From: Clavibacter sepedonicus
GTDB lineage: Bacteria; Actinomycetota; Actinomycetes; Actinomycetales; Microbacteriaceae
DNA length: 64,000 nt
NCBI RefSeq assembly: GCF_000069225.1
Contig: NC_010407.1
Span: forward strand, 2,852,001 to 2,916,000
Direction: 5' to 3'
Shown here: in pieces, positions 32,120 through 43,750 of the stretch
Numbering within the stretch: position 1 is the first letter of the stretch
Layout of the letters: every line of letters begins with the position of its first letter
Translations under genes and position numbers: made by a program
Notes under the pieces: model-generated
What the model was told of the DNA's origin: nothing
The model's database searches: none
What the model saw: only the letters and a program-made list of their open reading frames with translations

Positions 32120-32875
32120 ATGGCTGAACCCCGCACCCTCGTGCTGTTGCGTCACGGCAACAGCGACTGGAACCAGAAGAACCTGTTCACCGGATGGGTG
32201 GACGTCGAGCTGAGCGAGCAGGGTGTCGCGGAGGGGCAGCGCGCCGGCGAGCTCCTCGCCGAGTCCGGCATCCTCCCCGACGTACTGCACACCTCCGTCC
32301 TCATCCGCGCCATCGACACCGCCAACATCGCGCTCAAGCGCGCCGGCCGCTCGTGGATCCCCGTCCAGCGCACCTGGCGCCTCAACGAGCGCCACTACGG
32401 CGCGCTGCAGGGCAAGGACAAGGCCCAGACCCTCGCCGAGTACGGCCCCGAGCAGTTCGCCACCTGGCGCCGCTCGTTCGACGTGCCGCCGCCCCCCATC
32501 GCCGACGACGACGAGTACTCGCAGTCGGCCGACCCCCGCTACGCCGACCTCGGCGACACGCTGCCCCGCACCGAGTGTCTCAAGGACGTCATCGAGCGGA
32601 TGCTGCCGTACTGGGAGTCCGACATCCAGCCCGACCTCGCCTCCGGCCGCACCGTGCTCGTCACGGCGCACGGCAACTCGCTGCGTGCGCTCGTCAAGCA
32701 CCTCGACGGGATCTCCGACGCGGACATCGCGGAGCTCAACATCCCGACCGGCATCCCGCTCGTCTACCGCCTCGACGAGGACTTCCGCCCGATCGTCCCC
32801 GGCGGCGAGTACCTCGACCCGGAGGCCGCCGCCGCAGGCGCTGCGGCCGTGGCCGCGCAGGGCTCCAAGAAGTAG
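32120..32875 (+). CDS. gpmA: 2,3-bisphosphoglycerate-dependent phosphoglycerate mutase
   Basis: A 251-residue glycolytic enzyme that interconverts 3- and 2-phosphoglycerate through a phospho-His. The N-terminal [20 protein letters not shown] carries the catalytic His in RHG, and the second His and tail are in [33 protein letters not shown] and [13 protein letters not shown] are further dPGM marks. Length is standard. A strong terminator follows the stop codon. Confidence 0.95.
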   Translation: MAEPRTLVLLRHGNSDWNQKNLFTGWVDVELSEQGVAEGQRAGELLAESGILPDVLHTSVLIRAIDTANIALKRAGRSWIPVQRTWRLNERHYGALQGKDKAQTLAEYGPEQFATWRRSFDVPPPPIADDDEYSQSADPRYADLGDTLPRTECLKDVIERMLPYWESDIQPDLASGRTVLVTAHGNSLRALVKHLDGISDADIAELNIPTGIPLVYRLDEDFRPIVPGGEYLDPEAAAAGAAAVAAQGSKK

Positions 32876-32894
32876 CCCTCCCGCCCGAACGGAC

Positions 32895-32933
32895 GACGAG
32901 AGCCCGACCGGATCATCCGGTCGGGCTCTCGTC
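32895..32933. terminator. Bidirectional terminator between gpmA and phoU
   Basis: A 17-bp perfect stem (32895-32911 with 32917-32933) and an ATCAT loop lie 19 bases after gpmA and 29 bases before the convergent phoU stop. It can serve both genes. Confidence 0.8.
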
Positions 32934-32962
32934 ATCGCTGCGGGTCGTGGCCCGCCGCGGGA

Positions 32963-33616
32963 TCAGGCGTCGGCCTGTACCCAGTCGCCGGTCGCGAGGT
33001 ACTGCACGGTCTTCGCGATGGACACCGCGTGGTCGGCGAAGCGCTCGTGGTAGCGGCTGGCGAGCGTGGAGTCGACCGTGTCCACGGCCGCGCCCTTCCA
33101 GGTCTCGCCGAGCACCTTGTCGAAGACGCTGAGGTGCAGCTCGTCGATGCGGTCGTCGTCGTTGCGGATCTCCTCGGCGAGCTTCGCGTCCTCGGTCGTG
33201 AGGAGGTCCGTGAGCTTGCGGGCGATCGCCACGTCGAGCTGACCGAGCTCGAGGAACGTCGGGCGCAGCGACTTCGGGACCACCTTGTCCGGGAAGCGGT
33301 AGCGCGACAGCTGCGCGATGTGCTCGGCCAGGTCACCCATCCGCTCGAGCGACGCGCTGATGCGCAGCGCGCTGACGACGATGCGCAGGTCGCGCGCGAC
33401 GGGCTGCTGGCGGGCGAGGATGTTGATCGCCAGTTCGTCGAGGCTCGTGGCGAGCTCGTCGATACGGCGGTCCTGCTCGATGACGGTCTCGGCGAGGCTG
33501 ACGTTCGACTCGTTGAACGCGCGGGTCGCGTTCTCGATGGAGATGGCGACGAGCGCGGAGATCTCGATGAGACGCTCCTGGACCTCGTGGAGCTCCTGCT
33601 GGAACACTTCGCGCAT
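32963..33616 (-). CDS. phoU: Phosphate signalling regulator PhoU
   Basis: A 217-residue all-helical protein with two PhoU repeats. Repeat 1 has SASLERMGDLAEHIAQLSRY with the conserved E-R-x-x-D metal-binding pattern; repeat 2 has ASRYHERFADHAVSIAKTVQ. PhoU reports the transport state of Pst to the SenX3-type kinase and keeps the regulon off when phosphate is plentiful. It is divergent from senX3-regX3 and 13 kb from pstSCA in this window. Confidence 0.95.
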   Translation of the reverse strand: MREVFQQELHEVQERLIEISALVAISIENATRAFNESNVSLAETVIEQDRRIDELATSLDELAINILARQQPVARDLRIVVSALRISASLERMGDLAEHIAQLSRYRFPDKVVPKSLRPTFLELGQLDVAIARKLTDLLTTEDAKLAEEIRNDDDRIDELHLSVFDKVLGETWKGAAVDTVDSTLASRYHERFADHAVSIAKTVQYLATGDWVQADA

Positions 33617-33718
33617 GGGGGACGTCCTTTCAGGCCGCCCCGCTGCGAGGGGCGGGGTGGTTCTCGGGCAGAGCGGGCCCTGGTGGCGGGCCCACGTCCT
33701 CCGACTCTGGTCATGCGA

Positions 33719-33736
33719 GGTTAACGCACGGTGCCG
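33719..33736 (-). promoter_or_regulatory. Degenerate PHO-box-like repeat in the phoU-senX3 gap
   Basis: The plus strand reads GGTTAAC-GCAC-GGTGCCG. Compared with the perfect GGTGAAC-N4-GGTGAAC boxes in this window it has one mismatch in the first unit and two in the second, with the same spacing. It lies in the 203-base region between the divergent phoU and senX3 genes and could allow feedback by RegX3. The call is tentative. Confidence 0.35.
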
Positions 33737-33819
33737 ACGAGCTGAATTCGCGGCCCCGTGGGGCCTCTGCGGCGGTCGGACGGCCGGGAGACCCCGATGC
33801 CGTCTCCTAGTGTGGGCGC

Positions 33820-34983
33820 ATGGACACCGGTGCGTTGGTGCTCGTCTGCCTCCTCATCGGATTGGCGGTCGGCGCGGGATTCGTGTGGCTGCTGCACCAC
33901 GCGGCGGACCGCGGCGACCGCGCCGTCGAGATCACGAACCCGGTGGTCCCCGACGGCGTCGACGAGGTGCTCGAGGCGCTCGAGTCGGCGGGCATCGTGC
34001 TCGACCCGTCCAACAACGTGATGAAGGCGTCGCCCGGCGCCATCTCCTCCGGCCTCGTCTTCCACCAAGCGCTCGTGCATCCCGAGCTCGTCACGATGGT
34101 CGACCGCGTGCGCCGATCCGGTGAGCCGCTGGCGGAGGAGGTGTCGCTCGCACGCGGGCCCTTCGGCGCTGCGGAGTTCCAGATGCACGTCCGCGTCGCC
34201 CGGCTCGGCACCCGCTATGTCCTGCTCCTCGCGCAGGACCGCACCGAGTCGCACCGGCTCGACCAGGTGCGCCGCGACTTCGTGGCGAACATCAGCCACG
34301 AGCTGAAGACGCCCATCGGCGCGGTCGGGCTCCTCGCGGAGGCGCTCGACTCCTGCGCCGACGACGCCGTCCAGGTGCGGCGGTTCGCGGCCCGGCTCAC
34401 CACGGAGTCGGCCCGGCTGGCGCGCATCACGCAGGAGATCATCGAGCTGTCGCGGCTCGAGGCGGCCAACGCGCTGGAGAAGGCGGAGCCCGTCGACGTC
34501 GACCACGTGATCAGCGTCGCGCTCGACCAGGTGCGGCTCGGGGCGGAGCTCCGCGGGATCGAGCTCGCCCGGGGCAAGCGGTCGCGCTCCACCGTCTACG
34601 GCGACGAGGCCCTCCTCGTGGTCGCGGTCGCCAACCTCCTGAGCAACGCCGTGAACTACTCGCCCGACGGATCCCGCGTCGGCATCGGCGTCATGGTCGA
34701 CGACGGCGCCGTCGAGGTCGTGGTCGCCGACCAGGGCATCGGCATCCCGGAGGACGAGCAGAGCCGGATCTTCGAGCGCTTCTTCCGCGTCGACCAGGCC
34801 CGCGCCCGCGACACCGGCGGCACGGGACTCGGGCTCAGCATCGTCAAGCACGTCGTGCAGAATCATGGCGGCGACGTACGTGTCTGGTCCCGTCCTGGCC
34901 GCGGCTCGACCTTCACCATCCGCCTCCCCGAGGCATCGCAGACCCCGGCGCTCGCCGGTACGGACATCGGAGAACCCACGTGA
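33820..34983 (+). CDS. senX3: Sensor histidine kinase SenX3
   Basis: A 387-residue membrane kinase of the phosphate system. One membrane segment (LVLVCLLIGLAVGAGFVWLL) near the N-terminus is followed by a PAS-like domain, a dimerisation domain with NISHELKTPIG (His160 is the phosphorylation site) and an ATPase domain with NLLSNAVNYSPDGS (N box), VADQGIGIPE (G1) and GGTGLGLSIVKHVV (G2). It signals to RegX3 under phosphate limitation. The stop overlaps the regX3 GTG. Confidence 0.94.
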   Translation: MDTGALVLVCLLIGLAVGAGFVWLLHHAADRGDRAVEITNPVVPDGVDEVLEALESAGIVLDPSNNVMKASPGAISSGLVFHQALVHPELVTMVDRVRRSGEPLAEEVSLARGPFGAAEFQMHVRVARLGTRYVLLLAQDRTESHRLDQVRRDFVANISHELKTPIGAVGLLAEALDSCADDAVQVRRFAARLTTESARLARITQEIIELSRLEAANALEKAEPVDVDHVISVALDQVRLGAELRGIELARGKRSRSTVYGDEALLVVAVANLLSNAVNYSPDGSRVGIGVMVDDGAVEVVVADQGIGIPEDEQSRIFERFFRVDQARARDTGGTGLGLSIVKHVVQNHGGDVRVWSRPGRGSTFTIRLPEASQTPALAGTDIGEPT

Positions 34984-35660
34984 CACGCATCATGCTCGTC
35001 GAGGACGAGGCGTCGCTCAGCGAGCCGCTCGCCTTCCTGCTCCAGCGCGAGGGATACGAGGTGGACGTCGTCGAGGACGGCCCCGCCGCGGTGGCCGCGT
35101 TCGAGAAGGACGGCACCGACCTCATCCTTCTCGACCTCATGCTCCCCGGCCTCCCCGGCACCGAGGTGTGCCGGGAGATCCGCACGCGCTCGGCCGTGCC
35201 GATCATCATGCTCACCGCCAAGGACTCCGAGGTGGACATCGTGGTGGGCCTCGAGCTGGGCGCCGACGACTACGTGACCAAGCCGTACTCGACGCGGGAG
35301 CTGCTGGCCCGGATCCGCGCGGTGCTCCGCCGCCGCGTCGAGGTCGACGACGAGCCGCTCAACGTGCTCGAGGTCGGCTCCGTGCGCATGGACGTGGAGC
35401 GGCACACGGTCGAGGTCGACGGCCGTGAGATCGCGATGCCGCTGAAGGAGTTCGAGCTGCTCGAGCTGCTGCTGCGGAACGCGGGGCGCGTCCTCACGCG
35501 CGGCCAGCTCATCGACCGGGTGTGGGGGTCCGACTACTTCGGCGACACCAAGACGCTCGACGTGCACATCAAGCGGATCCGCTCCAAGATCGAGCGCGAG
35601 CCGTCCGACCCCGTGCTCCTCGTGACCGTCCGCGGGCTGGGCTACCGCTTCGAGGCGTAG
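34980..35660 (+). CDS. regX3: Response regulator RegX3
   Basis: A 226-residue OmpR-family regulator. The receiver domain has the acidic pocket VEDEAS, Asp52 in [10 protein letters not shown] and the Lys in DDYVTKPYS. The winged helix includes [20 protein letters not shown] and [14 protein letters not shown] with GYRFEA at the end. It starts with GTG overlapping the senX3 stop by four bases. The PHO boxes upstream of pstS and ppk are its likely targets, by analogy with other actinobacteria. Confidence 0.94.
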   Translation: MTRIMLVEDEASLSEPLAFLLQREGYEVDVVEDGPAAVAAFEKDGTDLILLDLMLPGLPGTEVCREIRTRSAVPIIMLTAKDSEVDIVVGLELGADDYVTKPYSTRELLARIRAVLRRRVEVDDEPLNVLEVGSVRMDVERHTVEVDGREIAMPLKEFELLELLLRNAGRVLTRGQLIDRVWGSDYFGDTKTLDVHIKRIRSKIEREPSDPVLLVTVRGLGYRFEA

Positions 35661-35681
35661 GCCGCCGACCGGCCGGCATGA

Positions 35682-35714
35682 CAAAGGCCCCGTCCCCCTG
35701 GGGGGGGCGGCCTT
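35682..35714. terminator. Terminator-like hairpin after regX3
   Basis: A GC-rich stem AAGGCC...GGCCTT enclosing a C-run and a G-run lies about 22 bases after the regX3 stop. The opposing gene (lipoprotein) ends nearby, so it may act in both directions. Confidence 0.6.
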
Positions 35715-35746
35715 CGTCGCGAGAGGCCGCGAGCGCGACCGGCGGA

Positions 35747-36313
35747 CTAGTTCGTGCTGTCCTCGAGGCCCTCGTCGCCCTCGGTGGTGCCGGGCGTCGT
35801 GGTGACCTTCGTGTCCGGGGTGGAACCGGTCTCGCCGGGCACCAGGTTCGTGTACGTCTCCTGGTCGCCATTGAGCACGGGGACGTCCATCTCGACGCCC
35901 TCGGCGTCGCCGTACTGGATGTAGATCTTGGTGAGCGAGCCCGGCGTCGGGTCGACCGAGTCGAAGGTGATGCGCTGGGAGTCCTCGGCGCCGAACTTGG
36001 TGAGGCCGGGGGCCGCCGTGACGGTGCGCGTCTCGCGGTCCGCGCTGCCCTCGGTGAGCTCGTGCTGGAAGGCGACGCGCAGGCTGTCGCCGGAGTTGTT
36101 GACGAGCGTCACCACGAGGCTCGCGCCGGCCGACGATCCGCCCTCGGTGAGGAGGATCGCGTTGCGCACCTCGATGTCGCCGACCGTGGCGTCGAAGCCG
36201 TCACTCGGGAAGTAGGAGATCTGCGTGGCCTGGGGCGTGATGAACGTGCACGACGACGTGCCGACCGCGATCAGGGCCGCGAGGACGATGGGCGATGCGG
36301 TACGCGCTCTCAC
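35747..36313 (-). CDS. Hypothetical lipoprotein with C-terminal Thr/Pro-rich tail
   Basis: A 188-residue exported lipoprotein. GTG at 36313 opens a signal peptide that ends in the lipobox VGTSSC. The body is beta-rich with a conserved-looking core ([40 protein letters not shown]), resembling small copper-chaperone-like or Ig-like lipoproteins, but I cannot assign a family. The last 30 residues ([12 protein letters not shown]) look disordered. It is divergent from carD. Confidence 0.75.
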   Translation of the reverse strand: MRARTASPIVLAALIAVGTSSCTFITPQATQISYFPSDGFDATVGDIEVRNAILLTEGGSSAGASLVVTLVNNSGDSLRVAFQHELTEGSADRETRTVTAAPGLTKFGAEDSQRITFDSVDPTPGSLTKIYIQYGDAEGVEMDVPVLNGDQETYTNLVPGETGSTPDTKVTTTPGTTEGDEGLEDSTN

Positions 36314-36478
36314 GGGACCCTCCGGTTGTCGCGCGGGCCGGCGCCGGGGCGTCCGGAGGCGTCCGCGCTGGATCAGCTGACCCGCTCAGCCTACGGGATC
36401 GGCTGGCGCGCGGCCGCCCGAGGGCGCGCGGGACCCGGCTGGTATCCTGGAGACCACGTCCACAGAACGGGGAACCCA

Positions 36479-36961
36479 TTGCTCTTCGAGGTCGGCGAGA
36501 CCGTCGTGTACCCGCATCACGGTGCCGCGACCATCATCGAGGTGAAGAAGCGCGTCATCCGGGGCGTGGAGAAGCTGTACCTCAAGCTCGACGTCAACCA
36601 GGGCGGCCTGCAGATCGAGGTGCCCGCGGAGAACGTCGACATGGTCGGTGTCCGCGACGTCATCGGGCGCGAGGGCGTGGAGAGCGTGTTCGCGGTGCTG
36701 CGCGCCGAGTTCACCGAGGAGCCCACCAACTGGTCGAGGCGCTACAAGGCGAACCTCGAGAAGCTCGCGTCGGGCGACGTGCTGAAGGTGGCCGAGGTCG
36801 TGCGCGACCTGTGGCGCCGCAACCAGGACCGCGGCCTGTCCGCCGGCGAGAAGAGCATGCTGCAGAAGGCGCGCGGCATCCTCGTGGGCGAGCTCGCTCT
36901 CGCGGAGAAGACGGACGAGGAGCACGCGTCCACGCTGCTCGACGAGGTCCTCGCCTCCTGA
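36479..36961 (+). CDS. carD: RNA polymerase-binding transcription factor CarD
   Basis: A 160-residue global regulator that binds the RNA polymerase beta subunit and stabilises open promoter complexes, notably at rRNA promoters. The N-terminal Tudor-like domain starts [18 protein letters not shown]; the C-terminal DNA-binding helices include [31 protein letters not shown] and [10 protein letters not shown], almost identical to mycobacterial CarD. The start is a rare TTG at 36479; the frame is open upstream but homology begins here. A TATCCT at 36443-36448 may be the -10 box. ispDF follows. Confidence 0.95.
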   Translation: MLFEVGETVVYPHHGAATIIEVKKRVIRGVEKLYLKLDVNQGGLQIEVPAENVDMVGVRDVIGREGVESVFAVLRAEFTEEPTNWSRRYKANLEKLASGDVLKVAEVVRDLWRRNQDRGLSAGEKSMLQKARGILVGELALAEKTDEEHASTLLDEVLAS

Positions 36962-37020
36962 GGTCGTCGCCTCGTGACCCGTCCGCCGTGGGCGCACGTC
37001 GCCGCCGGTAGCCTGACGGC

Positions 37021-38253
37021 ATGAGCCACGACCCCGTCGTCCCGTCCGCCTCCGTGCCCGCGGACGGTGCGCAGGACGGGCCCCGGCTCGGCGTCGTCGT
37101 CGTGGCCGCGGGCAGCGGCACGCGGCTCGGGGCCGGGATCCCGAAGGCGCTCGTCGAGGTCGGTGGGGCCACTCTGCTCGCCCGCTCCCTGGGATCGGTC
37201 CTCGGCCTGGCGGAGGAGGCGCACGTCGTGGTCGTCGCTCCGGAGACGCACCTGGCCGAGACGACCGCCGTCGTGGACGCCGTCGCGGGCGTGGCGCGGG
37301 GCTCCGTCGCGGTCGTCGTCGGGGGAGCCACCCGGCAGGGCTCGGTGGCGGCCGGCCTCGCCGCGCTCGCCGGATCCGTCGACACGGTCCTCGTGCACGA
37401 CGCCGCCCGCGCGCTCACGCCCGCCGCCCTCTTCGCCGCCGTGGCCGTCGCCGTCCGCGCCGAGGGTGCAGGCATCGTCCCCGGCCTCCCCGTCACCGAC
37501 ACGGTCAAGCGCCTGGACCCGGACGGGGAGTGCCTCGGCACCGTCGACCGCAGCGACCTGGTCGGGGTCCAGACCCCTCAGGGCTTCCCGCGCGCCGCCC
37601 TCGACGCCGCGTACGCCCGCGCCGACGCTGAGCACACGGACGACGCCGCCCTGTTCCAGGCGTCGGGCGGCCGCGTCCGCGTGATCCCCGGCGACGCGCT
37701 CGCCTTCAAGGTCACCACCGCGTGGGACCTCCGGCGCGCGGAGGAGCTCGTCGCCCGGGATGCGGGCACCGGATCCGCCGCATCGCGCCTCCGCTCCGGC
37801 ATCGGCACCGACGTGCATGCGACGGACGCGACCCAGCCGCTCTGGCTCGCCGGGCTGCACTGGCCGGGCCAGCCGGGTCTCGCCGGACACAGCGACGGCG
37901 ACGCGGTCAGCCACGCGATGTGCGACGCGCTCCTCTCCGCCGCGGGCCTCGGGGACATCGGCGGCGTCTTCGGCACCGACGACCCCGAGCTCGACGGCGC
38001 GCACGGCGAGGTCTTCCTGCGGCGGACGGCGGAGCTCGTGCGCGGCGCGGGGTACCGCATCGTCAACGTGGCCGTGCAGGTCATGGCCGTCCGCCCCAAG
38101 CTGTCGCCGCGGCGGGCCGAGGCCGAGCGGATCCTCTCGGCCGCCGTGGGCGCGCCCGTCTCGCTCGCCGGCACCACCACGGACGGGCTCGGCTTCACGG
38201 GTCGCGGCGACGGCGTCGCGGCGGTCGCGACGGCCCTCGTCGAGCGCGTCTGA
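37021..38253 (+). CDS. ispDF: Bifunctional IspD/IspF enzyme (MEP pathway)
   Basis: A 410-residue fusion catalysing two isoprenoid steps. The IspD half (about 20-245) makes CDP-methylerythritol: [19 protein letters not shown] is the nucleotide loop and [11 protein letters not shown] another IspD mark. The IspF half (about 255-410) makes methylerythritol cyclodiphosphate: [12 protein letters not shown] and [17 protein letters not shown] supply zinc ligands, and [15 protein letters not shown] closes the fold. Fusion and the position after carD are known from other actinobacteria. Confidence 0.95.
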   Translation: MSHDPVVPSASVPADGAQDGPRLGVVVVAAGSGTRLGAGIPKALVEVGGATLLARSLGSVLGLAEEAHVVVVAPETHLAETTAVVDAVAGVARGSVAVVVGGATRQGSVAAGLAALAGSVDTVLVHDAARALTPAALFAAVAVAVRAEGAGIVPGLPVTDTVKRLDPDGECLGTVDRSDLVGVQTPQGFPRAALDAAYARADAEHTDDAALFQASGGRVRVIPGDALAFKVTTAWDLRRAEELVARDAGTGSAASRLRSGIGTDVHATDATQPLWLAGLHWPGQPGLAGHSDGDAVSHAMCDALLSAAGLGDIGGVFGTDDPELDGAHGEVFLRRTAELVRGAGYRIVNVAVQVMAVRPKLSPRRAEAERILSAAVGAPVSLAGTTTDGLGFTGRGDGVAAVATALVERV

Positions 38254-38336
38254 CTGCGTCGTCGCCGGCGCCGTCGGGCGCCGTCCCCGCCCGTCATCCG
38301 GCGGGGGCGCGGATGCGCGCTGACTAGGATCTCTCT

Positions 38337-39791
38337 GTGACCCTGCGCCTCCATGACTCCCGGACGCAGTCCCTCCGGGACTTCGTGCCGCTCGTCGACG
38401 GCAGGGTCGGCATCTACGTCTGCGGTCCCACCGTGCAGTCGGCGCCGCACATCGGACACCTCCGGAGCGCGCTCGCGTACGACCAGCTGCGCCGATGGCT
38501 CGCGTACCGCGGGCTCGACGTCACGCTCGTCCGCAACGTGACGGATATCGACGACAAGGTGATCGACAACGCGCGCCGGGGCCAGGAGGCCGGCGGCACG
38601 GAGGAATGGTGGGCGCTCGCCTACCGCGTCGAGCTCGAGTTCTCCCGCGCGTACGCGGCCCTCGGGATCCTCCCGCCGAGCTACGAGCCCCGCGCCACCG
38701 CGAGCATCGGCGAGATGCAGGCCATCATCGGGCGCCTCGTCGAGCGCGGGCACGCGTACCCGGCCGACGACGGATCCGGCGACGTCTACTTCGACACCGC
38801 GTCCTGGCCCGAGTACGGCGAGCTGACCCGCCAGCGCGCCGCCGACATGGAGGCCGCCGCCGACGCGGATCCGCGCGCCAAGCGCGACGTGCGCGACTTC
38901 GCCCTCTGGAAGGGCGCGAAGCCCGGTGAGCCCGCGAGCGCGTCGTGGCCGTCGCCGTGGGGCGCCGGCCGTCCGGGCTGGCACATCGAGTGCTCCGCGA
39001 TGTCCACGCGCTACCTCGGCGCCGAGTTCGACATCCACGGCGGCGGCCTCGACCTCCGCTTCCCGCACCATGAGAACGAGCTCGCGCAGTCCCGCGCGGC
39101 GGGGGATCCGTTCGCGCGCTACTGGCTGCACAACGGGCTCGTCGCCGTCGCCGGCCAGAAGATGAGCAAGTCGCTCGGCAACTCGCTGTTCGCCGCCGAC
39201 CTGCTCGCCTCGGCCCGGCCGGTCGTGGTCCGCTACTTCCTCGGATCCGCGCACTACCGCTCGACCCTCGAGTTCCACGACGGCGCGCTCGCCGAGGCCG
39301 AGGCGGCCCTCGACCGCATCGAGACCTTCCTCGACCGCAGCGCCCGCCGCCTCGCCGGCACGCGCTTCCAGGCCGAGCCCGCGGCGACGGACGGCGCGCC
39401 CGCCGCCGTGCCCGACGAGTTCGCCGAGGCGATGGACGACGACCTGAGCGTGCCGCAGGCCCTCGCCGTGCTGCATGACGCCGTGCGCGCGGGCAACGCC
39501 GCCCTCGATGCGGGCGACCTCCAGGAGGCCGCGTCGCTGCGCGCCGACGTCTCCGCGATGGTGGCCGTGCTCGGGATCGACCCGCTGGCCGACGAGTGGC
39601 GCACCGCGTCCGACCAGCCCGCGCGCCGTGCGCTGCAGGCGCTGGTCGAGCACCGCATCGCCGAGCGACAGACCGCGCGGGAGGCCAGGGACTTCGCCCT
39701 CGCCGACCGCATCAGACAGGAGCTGGCCGAGGCCGGCATCACGATAGAGGACTCGCCTGGCGGGTCGCATTGGAGCATCGATGGCGAATAA
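38337..39791 (+). CDS. cysS: Cysteinyl-tRNA synthetase
   Basis: A 484-residue class I aminoacyl-tRNA synthetase starting with [20 protein letters not shown] holds the zinc-ligand Cys region and the HIGH motif, [14 protein letters not shown] and [13 protein letters not shown] give further zinc ligands, and [13 protein letters not shown] is the KMSKS loop. The C-terminal helical bundle ends GSHWSIDG, which distinguishes CysS from the related mycothiol ligase MshC. It overlaps rlmB by 11 bases, a conserved order. Confidence 0.95.
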   Translation: MTLRLHDSRTQSLRDFVPLVDGRVGIYVCGPTVQSAPHIGHLRSALAYDQLRRWLAYRGLDVTLVRNVTDIDDKVIDNARRGQEAGGTEEWWALAYRVELEFSRAYAALGILPPSYEPRATASIGEMQAIIGRLVERGHAYPADDGSGDVYFDTASWPEYGELTRQRAADMEAAADADPRAKRDVRDFALWKGAKPGEPASASWPSPWGAGRPGWHIECSAMSTRYLGAEFDIHGGGLDLRFPHHENELAQSRAAGDPFARYWLHNGLVAVAGQKMSKSLGNSLFAADLLASARPVVVRYFLGSAHYRSTLEFHDGALAEAEAALDRIETFLDRSARRLAGTRFQAEPAATDGAPAAVPDEFAEAMDDDLSVPQALAVLHDAVRAGNAALDAGDLQEAASLRADVSAMVAVLGIDPLADEWRTASDQPARRALQALVEHRIAERQTAREARDFALADRIRQELAEAGITIEDSPGGSHWSIDGE

Positions 39792-40854
39792 GCCCAGCCG
39801 CTCAGGCGCGGTACGGAAGACCAAGAAGGGCCCGCTCAAGGGATCCGGAGGGCAGGGCAGGCAGGCCCTCGAGGGCAAGAAGCCCACGCCCAAGGCCGAG
39901 GACCGGCCGTACCACCCCGCAGGCAAGCGCAAGCTCGCGAAGGACCGGTACGAGGCGGCGTCCGCGGGTGCCAACCGCGGCCGTGACGAGCGCGCCGAGC
40001 GCTCGGCCGCACCCCGATCCGCGGCGCCCCGCGCCCGCGCGACTGACCGCCCCGCCGGCGCCGACGCCCCGCGCGCCCGCCGCGCGAAGCAGCAGGACGA
40101 GTCCGAGGTCGTCACCGGCCGCAACTCGGTGGTCGAGGCGCTCCGGGCCAAGATCCCCGCGACCGCGCTCTACATCGCGTCGCGCATCGAGTACGACGAC
40201 CGCGTCAAGGAGGTGCTGTCGCTCGCCACCGGGCGCGGGATCCCCGTGCTCGAGGTCATGCGCCCCGAGCTCGACCGCATCGCCGGCCACGACGCCGTGC
40301 ACCAGGGCCTCGCGCTCAAGGTGCCGCCGTACGAGTACGCGGACGCGATCGAGCTGCTCGACAAGACCATCTCGCGCGGCCAGGTGCCGCTCATGGTCGC
40401 GCTCGACGGCATCACCGACCCGCGCAACCTCGGGGCGATCATCCGCTCGGTCGCCGCGTTCGGCGGCCACGGCGTGATCGTGCCGCAGCGCCGCTCGGTC
40501 GGCCTCACCGCCAGCGCGTGGAAGACGTCGGCCGGCGCCGCAGCGCGCACGCCCGTCGCCATGGCGTCGAACCTCACGCAGACGCTCAAGGCGCTCAAGC
40601 AGCGCGGCGTCTTCGTGGTCGGCCTCGACGGCGGCGGCGACATGTCGCTGCACGAGTTCACGCTCGCCGACCGGCCGATCGTGGTCGTCGTCGGATCCGA
40701 GGGCAAGGGCCTGTCTCGCCTCGTCACCGAGACCTGCGACACCATCGTCTCCATCCCGATCGGCGCATCCACCGAGTCGCTCAACGCCGGCATCGCCGCG
40801 AGCGTCACGCTCTACGAGATCGGCAAGCTGCGGGCCGCCGCGCGCCGGAAGTAG
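39781..40854 (+). CDS. rlmB: 23S rRNA 2'-O-ribose methyltransferase RlmB (SpoU family)
   Basis: A 357-residue SPOUT methyltransferase. About 100 basic, disordered residues at the N-terminus precede the substrate-binding domain ([20 protein letters not shown]) and the knotted SAM-binding domain: [35 protein letters not shown] and [16 protein letters not shown]. RlmB methylates G2251 of 23S rRNA in E. coli. It is co-transcribed with cysS and ends at a strong terminator. Confidence 0.93.
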   Translation: MANKPSRSGAVRKTKKGPLKGSGGQGRQALEGKKPTPKAEDRPYHPAGKRKLAKDRYEAASAGANRGRDERAERSAAPRSAAPRARATDRPAGADAPRARRAKQQDESEVVTGRNSVVEALRAKIPATALYIASRIEYDDRVKEVLSLATGRGIPVLEVMRPELDRIAGHDAVHQGLALKVPPYEYADAIELLDKTISRGQVPLMVALDGITDPRNLGAIIRSVAAFGGHGVIVPQRRSVGLTASAWKTSAGAAARTPVAMASNLTQTLKALKQRGVFVVGLDGGGDMSLHEFTLADRPIVVVVGSEGKGLSRLVTETCDTIVSIPIGASTESLNAGIAASVTLYEIGKLRAAARRK

Positions 40855-40869
40855 CACGTCGCACGCACA

Positions 40870-40901
40870 AAGGAGCCGGGACCCCATGGTCCCGGCTCCT
40901 T
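40870..40901. terminator. Terminator between rlmB and the DUF4032 gene
   Basis: A 14-bp perfect stem (AAGGAGCCGGGACC with its complement) and a CCAT loop lie 16 bases after rlmB and 29 bases before the convergent stop at 40930. Confidence 0.8.
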
Positions 40902-40929
40902 CGTCGTCGAGGCCGCAGGGGCCCGGCGG

Positions 40930-42234
40930 TCAGACCTTGGTGCGCCAGTCCTCCGCGGCCTCGGCCTCGGTGATCGGCACCTCCGACTCGTCCTCGATCA
41001 CGCCGATCGACTCGGTCGGCGGGTCGATGACCGTCGCCTCGTCGCGGCGGTGCCGGAGGATGTCCTGCACGTACGCGGTCACGGCCTCGGCGAGCGGGAT
41101 GTCGCGGTTCGTCTTCTGCGACATGTACCAGCGGTGCTCGAGCAGCTGGTGGAACACCTCGGCCGGCTCGAGCTTGCCGCGGAGGTCCCGGGGGATTGCC
41201 CGCACTACGGGCTCGAACACGCGCGCCAGCCACTCGTGCGCGACCATCTCCTCGTCGAGGTCCTGCTTGTCGGCCGCCGCGGTGTACGAGTCGAGGTCGT
41301 TCAGCAGCCGACGCGCCTGGTTCTCCTGCGCGTCCACGCCCGTGAGGCGCAGAAGTCGGCGCTGGTGGTGCCCGGCGTCGACGACCTTGGGCTGGATCCG
41401 CACCTGCGAGCCCTCCGCGGTCGTCCGGATCGCGAGCTCCTCGATGTCGAAGCCGAGGTCGTTGAGGCGGTCGACGCGCTCGTTGATGCGCCAGCGCTCC
41501 GAGGTGGGGAACTCCTCGCGGCCGGTGAGCTCCTTCCAGAGCGTGCGGTACTGCGCGACGATCCGCGTGCTCGTCTCGAGCGGGTCGAGGCCCTCCTCGA
41601 TGCGCCCGCCGGCCTCGAGGTCCATGAGCTCGCCGGCGATGTTGACACGGGCGATCTCGAGGTCGTTCTCGCGCTGGCCGTTGGAGAGGCCGCCGTTGAA
41701 GAGCTTGCCGGTCTCCGCGTCCACGAGGTAGGCGGCGAACGCGCCCGCGTCCCGGCGGAAGAGCGTGTTCGAGAGCGAGACGTCACCCCAGAAGAAGCCG
41801 ATCATGTGGAGCCGCACGAGCAGGACGGCCAGGGCGTCGACGAGGCGCGTCGCCGTGTCCGGCCGCAGCTGCTGCGAGAAGAGCGCCCGGTAGGGGAGCG
41901 AGAACTTGAGGTGCCGGGTGACGAGCACCGACTTGAGCGGGTCGCCGTCCTCGTCGGTGCGGTTCATGATCACGGCGACGGGCTCGACGCAGGGGATCTC
42001 GAGCCGCTGCAGCGTCCGCAGCATGTCGTACTCGCCGCGGGCCATCTCGTCCGTCGTCTCCTTGATGGCGATGACGTAGCCGGAGAGGTTCGCGAAGCGC
42101 ACGAGGTGGCGGGAGATGCCCTTGGGGAGGGTCGCGATGGCCGAGGACGGCCACTCGTCGAGCGGCAGCTGCCAGGGCAGGTCGAGGAGCGCGGGGTCGA
42201 CCGTCGCCGCGGTGATGTTCAGGGATCCGGCCAT
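40930..42234 (-). CDS. DUF4032 kinase-like protein
   Basis: A 434-residue cytosolic protein. The middle resembles a lipopolysaccharide-kinase/aminoglycoside-phosphotransferase fold: GYVIAIKETTDEMARGEYDM with a Lys, MIGFFWGDVSLSNTLFRRDA with the catalytic-loop Asp and Asn, and YLVDAETGKL with a metal-binding Asp. The C-terminal half is the DUF4032 domain (ARVFEPVVRAIPRDLRGKLE). The substrate and physiological role are unknown. Confidence 0.82.
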   Translation of the reverse strand: MAGSLNITAATVDPALLDLPWQLPLDEWPSSAIATLPKGISRHLVRFANLSGYVIAIKETTDEMARGEYDMLRTLQRLEIPCVEPVAVIMNRTDEDGDPLKSVLVTRHLKFSLPYRALFSQQLRPDTATRLVDALAVLLVRLHMIGFFWGDVSLSNTLFRRDAGAFAAYLVDAETGKLFNGGLSNGQRENDLEIARVNIAGELMDLEAGGRIEEGLDPLETSTRIVAQYRTLWKELTGREEFPTSERWRINERVDRLNDLGFDIEELAIRTTAEGSQVRIQPKVVDAGHHQRRLLRLTGVDAQENQARRLLNDLDSYTAAADKQDLDEEMVAHEWLARVFEPVVRAIPRDLRGKLEPAEVFHQLLEHRWYMSQKTNRDIPLAEAVTAYVQDILRHRRDEATVIDPPTESIGVIEDESEVPITEAEAAEDWRTKV

Positions 42235-42335
42235 GCTGCGACCCTACCCGACCCCGGAAACGCTGCTGCCGCGGCCCCGGCGCTCCCGGCGAGGGGAGCG
42301 AAGGGGACCGCGGCAGCGGTGGTGGGACGGCTCGA

Positions 42336-43436
<1,101 letters not shown>

Positions 43437-43750
43437 TTCGGTGTTCTCCTTCACGGGCAGGTACGTGCCCGACGATCCGTGGTGATGGATGTGATGCATA
43501 TGGCTCATCGCTGTGGGCGACGACGACCACCCGTTGAGTATTGCACGCGGGTCTGTGGGCGGGAAGCCCGGCATGATGCGGATCGGCGGCTATTCCCCAC
43601 CCGAGGACGGGGTGTCGCGGGCCTGTATCGTCTCCTGCGGCGATGTACCCGCGCCCGCCGCGTCACCGCTTTCCCAGACTGGCCGCCTAGAGTCCTGAGG
43701 TCGTCCGGGAGCCCGCCCGCACCCGACTCCCATCCCTTGAGCGAGGATCC
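43437..43750. other. Divergent control region of the ATPase and thioredoxin-like genes
   Basis: A 314-base region between two divergent genes. It holds a small hairpin CGGGCA/TGCCCG at 43455-43470, a stretch on the minus strand that would encode HMHHIHHH in frame with the ATPase, and a TAGAGT at 43687-43692 as a possible -10 box for the rightward gene. No RNA gene was recognised. Confidence 0.4.
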
